The notes under the pieces are model-generated. The model made no database searches and was not told the DNA's origin. It saw nothing but the letters and a program-made list of their open reading frames with translations. Shown here in pieces: positions 1 to 6,166 of a stretch of DNA of 8,829 bases (position 1 is the stretch's first letter; the number at the start of each line of letters is the position of its first letter). Source of the DNA: Candidatus Peregrinibacteria bacterium (GTDB taxonomy: Bacteria; Patescibacteriota; Gracilibacteria; UBA1369; PNNO01); the NCBI GenBank assembly GCA_030595015.1, contig JAUVDZ010000041.1:1-8829 (forward strand). Direction: 5' to 3'. The position numbers were made by a program, and so were the translations under genes.

Positions 1-1842
1 AGACTGAATTTTAACTAATATATTAATTTTTTCATTAATAAATGTCTGCCTCTGTTCACGTTTGTCACGGATGTTAGACAAAGTTGCCAAGTAATCATCC
101 TCCATTGATTTTTTGGCTTCAAAAGTTAACAAATTATATATTTCAGGATTTGTTAACAACAAATTATCAATAAGAATATTTTGTTGAATTATTTCATTTT
201 GAACTTCAAATAGATTACTTTGATTTTTCTTAATCAACTGTTCATACCAGTTAAAGTATTCAGAAATGAGGCTGTTAGTGTCTTTTGAAGTAGAATCGAT
301 AGAATCGTAGACTTCATTAATTTTAAGCGTTAAAACGTTAAATTCCTTATTCTTTTTAAAGTATTCCTCTAAAAGAAATTGCTTAACAGAATAAAGCTTA
401 TGTGAAGGAATAACATAAATATAATCATTAAAAGTGCTCACAAGCATATTATCCAAAAAGTTTTTAAATGTTTCACTTGAAATTAATTCAGCATCAGAAA
501 TATCTTCTTTAAATAATGAAAGTCTAACTTCAGCATCAACTTTTTCATCTTGCAAATACAGATAAGCTGCATCATGCACATTCTCAAAAATACTATTCAG
601 TGCAGTTAAAGCCTTCTTTTGATCAGAAAATGTAAAAGTTTTTCTTAAGTCATCAATAATTTCTTTTGTTTGGAATCTGATCGAATCTGTTGAAAGATTT
701 TTCAACCCTGTATCTCTGATTTTCCGAGTGAATTTTGAGTCGATTGACACGTAATACTTTTCATCCTCAGATATATTAAATACCAACCAATCATCTTCAA
801 TAAGTTCATTACTTGATTGCCTTCCATAGTTGAACTCTTTTTTTAACTTCGAATACAAAAGTTGATCAAGCTTGTCAGCAGACTGCACAATTTTTGTGCT
901 CAAAAATGAGGCTTTATTTCCTTCGGCTATCCAAAGTGTATTTACGGCTATACCATCAGCCAAAAGATCAACGACCAAGTCATGCTTATGAGAATAAATA
1001 TTTGTTCTTAATTCATCTGAATTAATTTCAAACGAAGAAACCCCTGGTTTTATCAATAAGTATTCTGTATTTATTTTAAGATCAAAAAAGTTGTACAGCA
1101 AATTCCCCCAAATTTTACCTTTAATAAGCTTGATGTTATTTTCATCTATTATTTCAATTTCAGTGTCTTTATCAAGTCTTAGTAATCCATTATTTTTTAA
1201 ATTAATTATCACAGGTGTTGTAGCTCCTGTTTTAATCTTTTCTCCTCCTTTAATATCGTAACTATTTTTAATCTCAACTTCTGAACCTGCTATTTCAACG
1301 CTTATTGACTGACTCTTTGGAATTTGGATAGAAAATGTATCTTCAAAAGTACTATCTGAAGCTAATGAAATAACACTATCTAAATATAAAGAAAATACAA
1401 AAATTCCAAGACTTAAAATAAGTACTAACCCATTCTTAAACAGCTCTACTAATAATGATTTAGGATCTTTTAAAACAAATGTGAAAAGCTTTAATGATTT
1501 AGTTTCATCTTTAACAAGCGTCTTTTTAGCTTTTGCTATATTTTTTTGTTGCTTTAAGGCATTTAATTTCATATCAAATGTATTCTTCTTTTTCTTAGAA
1601 GCTACTTTAATTTTTGAAGCCACATTAGGTAAATCTGTTTTACCTTTCGCTTCACTTTGCTTCGTAGAGCTCCCATTGGTCGCACTTCGTCGTACGGGCT
1701 CTACCTGCTCAATCAGTCGCTGTTGCTCCTTCTTCGCAGCTTGATCTAGCACACCATCACTAGGCATAATAACAAGATCGTCATTTTGCATTGGCGAATC
1801 TTCAAAAATCTTTTTGTCTTGTTTTTTGTTTTGTTCTTCCAC
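1..1842 (-). CDS. FecR-like domain single-pass membrane protein (partial, C-terminus beyond window)
   Basis: The frame is open from a GTG at 1842 to the left edge (614 codons, no stop), so the C-terminus is missing. GTG is the only usual start after the in-frame TAG at 1861-1863; the next candidate is ATG at 1791. Residues 1-130 are polar and lysine-rich (run KKKK at 83-86) and probably cytoplasmic. Residues about 136-155 form one hydrophobic helix. Residues about 195-285 resemble a FecR domain: a 'GGEKIKTGA' turn, then alternating beta strands, 'IKLIKGKIWGNL', and a later 'LLIKPGVSSFEI' strand like the 'V.GT.F' strand of the family. FecR proper relays iron signals to a sigma factor; no sigma factor is visible here, and in many bacteria the domain occurs in envelope proteins of unknown role. 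Residues about 320-614 look mostly helical, with charged stretches, and I do not recognise them. The product is probably an envelope protein of unknown function. The gene is divergent from the SLH protease. Coding status is secure; the domain call is moderate. Confidence 0.8.
   Translation of the reverse strand, partial: MEEQNKKQDKKIFEDSPMQNDDLVIMPSDGVLDQAAKKEQQRLIEQVEPVRRSATNGSSTKQSEAKGKTDLPNVASKIKVASKKKKNTFDMKLNALKQQKNIAKAKKTLVKDETKSLKLFTFVLKDPKSLLVELFKNGLVLILSLGIFVFSLYLDSVISLASDSTFEDTFSIQIPKSQSISVEIAGSEVEIKNSYDIKGGEKIKTGATTPVIINLKNNGLLRLDKDTEIEIIDENNIKLIKGKIWGNLLYNFFDLKINTEYLLIKPGVSSFEINSDELRTNIYSHKHDLVVDLLADGIAVNTLWIAEGNKASFLSTKIVQSADKLDQLLYSKLKKEFNYGRQSSNELIEDDWLVFNISEDEKYYVSIDSKFTRKIRDTGLKNLSTDSIRFQTKEIIDDLRKTFTFSDQKKALTALNSIFENVHDAAYLYLQDEKVDAEVRLSLFKEDISDAELISSETFKNFLDNMLVSTFNDYIYVIPSHKLYSVKQFLLEEYFKKNKEFNVLTLKINEVYDSIDSTSKDTNSLISEYFNWYEQLIKKNQSNLFEVQNEIIQQNILIDNLLLTNPEIYNLLTFEAKKSMEDDYLATLSNIRDKREQRQTFINEKINILVKIQS
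1655..1740. repeat. GC-rich island with inverted repeat inside the FecR-like gene (possible coding-embedded palindromic element)
   Basis: About 56% of these 86 bases are G or C (48 of 86 by hand count) against roughly one third in the surroundings. A perfect 7-bp inverted repeat, GTAGAGC at 1664-1670 and GCTCTAC at 1698-1704, encloses a 27-base loop; a G-T and a C-G pair extend it inward. 'CTTCG' recurs through the island. On the gene strand it encodes about residues 35-63 (AAKKEQQRLIEQV, then EPVRRSATNGSSTK) in the predicted disordered cytoplasmic tail, using codons scarce elsewhere in the window (CGA, GCG, ACG, CTG, CCC, GGG). The reading frame is kept. This could be an inserted mobile palindromic repeat like the Rickettsia RPE type, or only a compositional oddity. 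Island boundaries are approximate. Confidence 0.45.
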
Positions 1843-1865
1843 ATTAAAACAGTTATTTTCCTATT

Positions 1866-1894
1866 ATTATACCATTTTTGAGACCTTCTGTAAA
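1866..1894 (-). promoter_or_regulatory. Sigma70-type promoter of the FecR-like gene
   Basis: Read on the minus strand there is a -35 box TTTACA (1894-1889), a 17-bp spacer and a perfect -10 box TATAAT (1871-1866). The predicted transcription start is near 1859, giving a leader of about 17 nt before the GTG at 1842. The -10 box and the bases after it, TATAATAATAGGAAA, recur exactly at the VirB4-like gene. This is the strongest promoter match in the window. Confidence 0.7.
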
Positions 1895-1923
1895 TTTAAA
1901 AGACCTGAATAATCAAATATACT
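1895..1923 (+). promoter_or_regulatory. Sigma70-type promoter of the S41 protease gene
   Basis: A -35-like TTTAAA (1895-1900), a 17-bp spacer and a -10 TATACT (1918-1923, 5 of 6 matches) predict a start near 1930 and a leader of about 21 nt. The -35 box directly abuts that of the divergent FecR-like gene. A weaker alternative -10, TATAAC at 1929-1934, lacks a good -35. No Shine-Dalgarno motif precedes the ATG; the leader is AT-rich. Confidence 0.5.
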
Positions 1924-1950
1924 GTCTTTATAACTTTAACAAATTAAAAA

Positions 1951-3645
1951 ATGCGATTTAAACTACGAACCATATTTGTATCGATACTTTGTTCATTATT
2001 TTTTGTTCAAACAGCCTCAGCTCAATTTGTAGATGTCGTTAATCAAAGTCTATTTTATGATGCTGTAATGTATTTTGTTTATGAAGAACCAATCTTAACA
2101 TTAGATAGAGATAGATTTAAACCTTTAGATAAAATCACTAAAGCTGAATACTTTAAACTTTTATTCGAAAGCTCTGGATATGATCCAATTGTGTTAGAAA
2201 ATGCTGATATTCCATTTCATGATGTTGTTGGAGATGAATGGTTCGCAAATTACGTAGAAAAGGCACTTGAAACAGAAATAGTTGAATTTGATGAATTTGA
2301 ACCAAATTTTAAACCAGGAGAAACTGTAAACAGATGTGATGCAATCGATTGGGTTATTAAACTTTATGGAATTGATCCTGACGTTGTTGAAAACTTTCCT
2401 AATGAGTATTCAGATATAAGCTCATTTGACCCTTGTTCGAATATATCAAAAATTGCTTTTAGTTTAGAGCTTTTGCATGATCATAAAACAAGAGAATTCA
2501 ATTCAACAAAAGAACTTACACGAGCTGAAGCCATCCATATCTTTTATCAAATAAAAAATAATGATCTTTCAATAACATTACCTGTAGAGACTAAAGTGGG
2601 ATCTATTGATCCGCAGGCAGCAGATAGTACTTTTTCATTATTCTTCCAGGTTTGGAATAAAATATCTGATGATTATATCGAAGATTATAGCGAAGAAGAG
2701 TTGGTCTATGGAGCAATTGCAGGATTAGTAAATAAACTGGATGATCCATATTCAATATTTTTTGAACCAATTGACGCAACTGATTATTTGGATGCTTTAG
2801 AAGGTAGTTTTGATGGAATTGGTATTTATATCAACCAAGAAGATGGAAAATTTGTTATTCTTACGCCATTAAAAGGATCTCCTGCAGAAGCAGCAGACAT
2901 CAAACCAGGTGACATTATTGTAGAAGTTGATGATCAGGTTGTGCAGGGAATTATGATGGATGAACTAATTGAGTTATTACGAGGAGTTTCCGGAACTGAA
3001 GTTAAACTTAAAATTCTCAGGGCATCAAATTTTTATATTAAAAAAGTTATAAGATCACATATAGAGGTTCCCTACGTTGAAAGTGAAATGCAAGGCGACA
3101 TTGGAATTATTTATTACAATCAATTTACAAGCAATTCAAATCAACAGTTAATAATAGAACTTGAAACTTTATCTGCACAAAATCCTAATGGAATTATTAT
3201 AGATTTAAGAAACAACCCTGGTGGATATATTTACAGTGCACAACAGCTTATTTCAAGATTTATTCCAAAAGGAGAATCGTATATTCAAATCATGCTATCT
3301 AATGGAATTACTTACGAAGAAGCATCACTTGGCCCAGGAGATTTCCATAATATTCCAATGATAGTATTATTAAATGAAGGGTCAGCTTCTGCATCTGAAA
3401 TTGCAGCATTAGCACTTAAAGAACAAAATAACGCTAAAATAGTAGGTGCCACATCATTTGGAAAAGGAAAAATTCAGGAAATTATAACATTTAACGATGG
3501 TTCCTCTTTGAAATTAAGCATTGCAAAATGGTCTTCTCCTAATGGAATTTTTATAGGAGGAATAGGAATCGAACCTGATTACAATGTTCAACCAAGTGAC
3601 ACAGATGACACGCAATTAAAAAGAGCGATTGAATTACTAAACTAA
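1951..3645 (+). CDS. Secreted S41 (CtpA-type) C-terminal processing protease with SLH repeats and PDZ domain
   Basis: The 564-residue protein begins with a signal peptide (basic n-region, hydrophobic 7-19, cleavage likely after TASA at 24). Three SLH-like repeats follow at about 25-79, 88-143 and 153-204 ('FVDV', 'PFHDV', 'YSDI' starts, 'LTRAEA' in the third); SLH domains usually bind cell-wall-linked polysaccharide. Residues about 226-275 match the S41 N-terminal helical region ('DDPYSIFFEP'), about 285-360 form the PDZ domain ('GIGIYI', 'GSPAEAADIKPGDII'), and about 380-545 the protease core. The catalytic residues are visible: Ser480 in GSASASE, Lys505 in SFGKGK, 25 residues on as in Prc and CtpB, and Gln509. 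The family cleaves proteins near their C-termini, so this is probably a surface-anchored, active enzyme; its substrate is unknown. Two cysteines in the SLH part (129, 162) could pair. The start is an ATG just after the signal-peptide-compatible leader. The 3' end overlaps the convergent ATPase gene. Confidence 0.93.
   Translation: MRFKLRTIFVSILCSLFFVQTASAQFVDVVNQSLFYDAVMYFVYEEPILTLDRDRFKPLDKITKAEYFKLLFESSGYDPIVLENADIPFHDVVGDEWFANYVEKALETEIVEFDEFEPNFKPGETVNRCDAIDWVIKLYGIDPDVVENFPNEYSDISSFDPCSNISKIAFSLELLHDHKTREFNSTKELTRAEAIHIFYQIKNNDLSITLPVETKVGSIDPQAADSTFSLFFQVWNKISDDYIEDYSEEELVYGAIAGLVNKLDDPYSIFFEPIDATDYLDALEGSFDGIGIYINQEDGKFVILTPLKGSPAEAADIKPGDIIVEVDDQVVQGIMMDELIELLRGVSGTEVKLKILRASNFYIKKVIRSHIEVPYVESEMQGDIGIIYYNQFTSNSNQQLIIELETLSAQNPNGIIIDLRNNPGGYIYSAQQLISRFIPKGESYIQIMLSNGITYEEASLGPGDFHNIPMIVLLNEGSASASEIAALALKEQNNAKIVGATSFGKGKIQEIITFNDGSSLKLSIAKWSSPNGIFIGGIGIEPDYNVQPSDTDDTQLKRAIELLN
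3642..3645. other. Overlapping stop codons of convergent genes
   Basis: The plus-strand protease stops with TAA at 3643-3645 and the minus-strand ATPase stops with TAG at 3644-3642, so the two coding regions share four bases. There is no intergenic space for a terminator. Each transcript must end inside the other gene or give antisense RNA. Confidence 0.95.
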
Positions 3646-6017
3646 GCTTGTGGAGTCGTAGGAGGAGGCTCTTCTTCCTCTCCTTCATCAACAGCTGGCG
3701 CTGCCTCTGGAGCTGGTTCAACCTCTGGAGCTGGTGCAACCTCTGGAGCTGGTTCAGACATCGGGCCTAAATCTGCGCCTTCTTCAGTTGGTTTTGCTTC
3801 AGTCGCCTCAGAAACCTCAGCTGACGCCTCGCCCTGTTCTTCTTCTCCTTCATAAACTACTTCTTCAGCAGCTGATTTAAGTATTTCTTCTGGATTTGTA
3901 GTCACAAGTTTATCTTCACCATAAGAAGCAATAATCTGAATTGCTACATGTTTATTCCCGGCAAAAAACAATCCCTGCCCAATTCCACTATTTAATAACA
4001 TATATTTCTCTCCTTCTGTTAAGTTAAACACCTTTTGAAGCATCTCCATAGCTGCTGGTGCCTGCTTTAACAATAACTGCATCGAAGAATTAGTTATAAT
4101 AGGTTTTCCAAATTTATTCTGAACGAAATCCTCAACATCCTGCGTAATTGTAGTAACACCTAAATAATATTTTCTAGCTCTTTTTACAAGTCCATACAAA
4201 AATTTTGCCGAATCATCATGTTGCATTAAAGACCATGCCTCATCAATAATCAGCATTCTTTTTCTAAGAGAACTTCTAACTCGATTCCAGATAAAATTCA
4301 AAATTATATACATCGCAATAGGCCTTAGTGCATCTTCTAAATCACGAATACTAAACACAACCAAACCAGTTGAAAGATCAATATTTGTAGGTTTATTAAA
4401 TATTCCGGCATAAGTACCTTGAGTGAATTTTGCAAGTCTGGTAGCCAAATCTTTAGCACCTTCCATTGAGTTTAAAATATCATACAAATCTTCCATTGTT
4501 GGAGGCGTCATCGATGAAGGATCATCAACTTCCATAGTAATACCTCGTAATGCGTATGTATCAGTTAGTGCTCTATCAAGAATCCCCTCTTCATCAGGAG
4601 TTACTCCACCTAACATAATCTTTAAAAGACCATGAAGAGTAATAATATTTGCACGTAAAAGATCACCAGGCTGTACCACTTCATCTTTTAGCGGAGCTGG
4701 CAAATCAAAAGGATTAATACGTTTATCTGAATTTAACGATACACGCAAATATGTTCCTCCAACTACATCACTAATGGCTTCATATTCATTTTCCGGATCA
4801 ATCACAATTACATCAGTTCCAAACATTAACGAACGCAAAATTTCAAGTTTTACTCCATAAGATTTACCTGCACCTGACTTCGCAAATACAACAGCATTCG
4901 CATTCTCAAGCGAAAATCTATCAAATATAATTAAACTGTCATTATGTCTGTTAAGCCCATATAAAATTCCTTTATTTGAAGTTAAATCTGCCGAAGTAAA
5001 CGGAAACATCGTTGATAAAGGCGAAGTATTCATATTCAAAGTTACTTCCAATTCATCGGTACAAATTGGAATAGTACTATTAAACGCATGTTCCATTTGA
5101 AAGTCAGCTCTTTTAGTCAAAACCAATTTACCAGCCAATAAACTAGATAACTGCTTTGCAACACGTTTAAGCTTCTTTTTATCCTCCGCATAAATTGTAA
5201 TATATAAACCAAGTTGAAAGAACTTCTCTTGTCCTCTTTGAATTTGAGTTCTTAATTCCTCGGCATCCTGTAATGCTGTTTCAATTGCTGGATCACGCAC
5301 ATTTCCCTTTTCTTCAGAAATCCTCATTGATGATTGCATTTGCGCAACTTTTCGTTTTAATACTTTCATGATTTGCTCAGATACAATTGGATAAATAAAC
5401 TGAGAAATATCCATAGTCACATCAAAATTAATAACCGGAGAAAGCCAGTTAGAATCAAGATATCTCGGATATGCAAAAACATAAAAAGTTTGAGCATACA
5501 TCCCTTCAACTTTAATACTATCTGTTTCTACACTCATAGAAGCAGGAGCAATCAAGTCTCTTATTGTTGATAAACCCTCTTGATATAATGTTTCAGCTTC
5601 TGAAAGTTTCTGTTTTTCATCCGGAGTCATTTTCTTCTCTTTTTTCTTGCCAGAAGCAGACTTCTCTGAATCTTTTGCAGCTTTATCAACTAATTCAGCC
5701 TGCTTTTTATCGCTAACTGAAAACATATCTTTAAAATTATCAAAGATTGATTTTTTTTCTTTGGCTTTCTCTTTTTCTATCTTTTTTTCTTCAGCAGCAG
5801 GTTCTTCTTCTTTTTTAGGTGTTTTTGTTTCTTCAGTTTTTGGAGCACCTGCATTTTTAACCCATGCAGGAAGCCCCGCTTCGCTTTTTTCATCATTATT
5901 TGAACTTTTTTCATCATTATCTGAACTTTTTTCAAGCCATGTTGGAACCTGAGCTTTTTGTTCAGCTTCTTCCGGAGTAGTTTTTTTTATTTGTGTTTGT
6001 TTTGTATCTTCTGCCAT
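3642..6017 (-). CDS. VirB4/TraC-like ATPase, soluble CPR-type
   Basis: The 791-residue protein resembles VirB4/TraC P-loop ATPases, which power type IV secretion or conjugation at the inner face of the membrane. Walker A is SGAGKS at 381-386 (Lys385) and Walker B is MLIIDEAW at 588-595 (Asp592, Glu593). Other conserved stretches are 'LYGLNRHNDSLIIFDRF' (352-368), 'IDPENEYE' (406-413), 'INPFDLP' (434-440), 'TQDVEDF' (625-631) and 'ITNSSMQLLLKQ' (641-652). Residues about 150-330 are the N-terminal VirB4-like domain. Residues 1-130 are a Lys/Glu-rich, probably disordered tail; 715-791 are an acidic Pro/Ala/Glu-rich tail. No membrane helix or signal peptide is visible, so it is cytoplasmic, perhaps peripheral. 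This form, as I recall it, is common in Patescibacteria. No VirB, PrgI-like, coupling-protein or relaxase gene is nearby, so whether it serves secretion, pili or DNA uptake is open. ATG 6017 lies about 16 nt from the predicted transcription start. Confidence 0.92.
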   Translation of the reverse strand: MAEDTKQTQIKKTTPEEAEQKAQVPTWLEKSSDNDEKSSNNDEKSEAGLPAWVKNAGAPKTEETKTPKKEEEPAAEEKKIEKEKAKEKKSIFDNFKDMFSVSDKKQAELVDKAAKDSEKSASGKKKEKKMTPDEKQKLSEAETLYQEGLSTIRDLIAPASMSVETDSIKVEGMYAQTFYVFAYPRYLDSNWLSPVINFDVTMDISQFIYPIVSEQIMKVLKRKVAQMQSSMRISEEKGNVRDPAIETALQDAEELRTQIQRGQEKFFQLGLYITIYAEDKKKLKRVAKQLSSLLAGKLVLTKRADFQMEHAFNSTIPICTDELEVTLNMNTSPLSTMFPFTSADLTSNKGILYGLNRHNDSLIIFDRFSLENANAVVFAKSGAGKSYGVKLEILRSLMFGTDVIVIDPENEYEAISDVVGGTYLRVSLNSDKRINPFDLPAPLKDEVVQPGDLLRANIITLHGLLKIMLGGVTPDEEGILDRALTDTYALRGITMEVDDPSSMTPPTMEDLYDILNSMEGAKDLATRLAKFTQGTYAGIFNKPTNIDLSTGLVVFSIRDLEDALRPIAMYIILNFIWNRVRSSLRKRMLIIDEAWSLMQHDDSAKFLYGLVKRARKYYLGVTTITQDVEDFVQNKFGKPIITNSSMQLLLKQAPAAMEMLQKVFNLTEGEKYMLLNSGIGQGLFFAGNKHVAIQIIASYGEDKLVTTNPEEILKSAAEEVVYEGEEEQGEASAEVSEATEAKPTEEGADLGPMSEPAPEVAPAPEVEPAPEAAPAVDEGEEEEPPPTTPQA
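3703..3756 (-). repeat. Three 18-bp tandem repeats coding a PAPEV-type hexapeptide
   Basis: Three consecutive 18-bp units (3703-3720, 3721-3738, 3739-3756) differ by only one to three bases. On the gene strand they encode the Pro/Ala/Glu stretch (PAPEV and PAPEA units) at about residues 755-772 of the VirB4-like ATPase tail. Such in-frame repeats can change copy number by slippage without breaking the frame. They form an acidic, extended, probably disordered linker. Confidence 0.85.
5891..5932 (-). repeat. Two 21-bp tandem repeats in the ATPase N-terminal tail
   Basis: Two adjacent 21-bp units (5891-5911 and 5912-5932) differ at one base. They encode the duplicated heptad SSDNDEK/SSNNDEK at about residues 31-44, between the two Pro-x-Trp motifs of the disordered N-terminus. 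It looks like a recent in-frame duplication. Confidence 0.8.
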
Positions 6018-6039
6018 AAATTTGTTTAAATTTCCTATT

Positions 6040-6068
6040 ATTATAGCACTTTTAGCGATTTTTTACAA
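6040..6068 (-). promoter_or_regulatory. Sigma70-type promoter of the VirB4-like gene
   Basis: On the minus strand a -35 TTGTAA (6068-6063, 4 of 6), a 17-bp spacer and a perfect -10 TATAAT (6045-6040) predict a start near 6033 and a leader of about 16 nt. The -10 and downstream bases match those of the FecR-like gene over 15 nt. No Shine-Dalgarno motif lies at a usual distance from ATG 6017. Confidence 0.65.
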
Positions 6069-6090
6069 TACATCCTAACCTGAAAAATAC

Positions 6091-6119
6091 TTCATATATC
6101 AAAAAAATTATGTTAAAGT
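6091..6119 (+). promoter_or_regulatory. Candidate gyrA promoter with GC-rich discriminator
   Basis: A -35-like TTCATA (6091-6096), 17-bp spacer and -10-like TAAAGT (6114-6119) each match the consensus at 4 of 6 positions. They are followed directly by the GC-rich stretch AGGGCGGGCC (6120-6129), which stands out in an otherwise AT-rich gap. The leader would be about 40 nt. A competing -10, TATTAT at 6145-6150, has a better hexamer but no -35. The call is weak. Confidence 0.35.
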
Positions 6120-6166
6120 AGGGCGGGCCTAAAAACCTGTTATTTATTATCAATTAATTTTCATAT

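Noticed and set aside
1664..1704. The 7-bp inverted repeat as an intrinsic terminator or an integration site
   Set aside because: The loop is 27 nt, there is no adjacent T-run on either strand and no integrase or tRNA nearby; it is kept only as part of the GC-rich island.
1481..1744. 87-codon plus-strand open frame opposite the FecR-like gene
   Set aside because: It is antisense to the well-supported minus-strand frame, phenylalanine-rich as the complement of lysine codons, and has no promoter or family resemblance.
1951..3645. UGA-to-glycine recoding, as in some related phyla
   Set aside because: Gly is encoded by GGN codons throughout and no in-frame TGA appears in this or the other three genes.
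3661..3683. Hairpin just after the protease stop (GGAG-AGG with CCTCTCC, one bulged G) as a terminator
   Set aside because: No T-run follows on the plus strand and the bases are explained by Glu/Pro codons of the ATPase tail.
3551..3739. 62-codon minus-strand frame across the protease/ATPase junction
   Set aside because: It overlaps both real genes and its Gln/Leu/Arg-rich composition comes from the repeats read in another frame.
5891..5932. Short direct repeats as a CRISPR or iteron array
   Set aside because: Only two adjacent 21-bp units without spacers, in frame with the protein; simple coding duplication explains them.
4423..5952. Three plus-strand open frames (4423-4635, 5373-5570, 5647-5952) opposite the ATPase gene
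   Set aside because: All lie inside the conserved VirB4-like coding region or its tail on the opposite strand, with Ser/Phe-rich complement-type composition and no recognisable domain.
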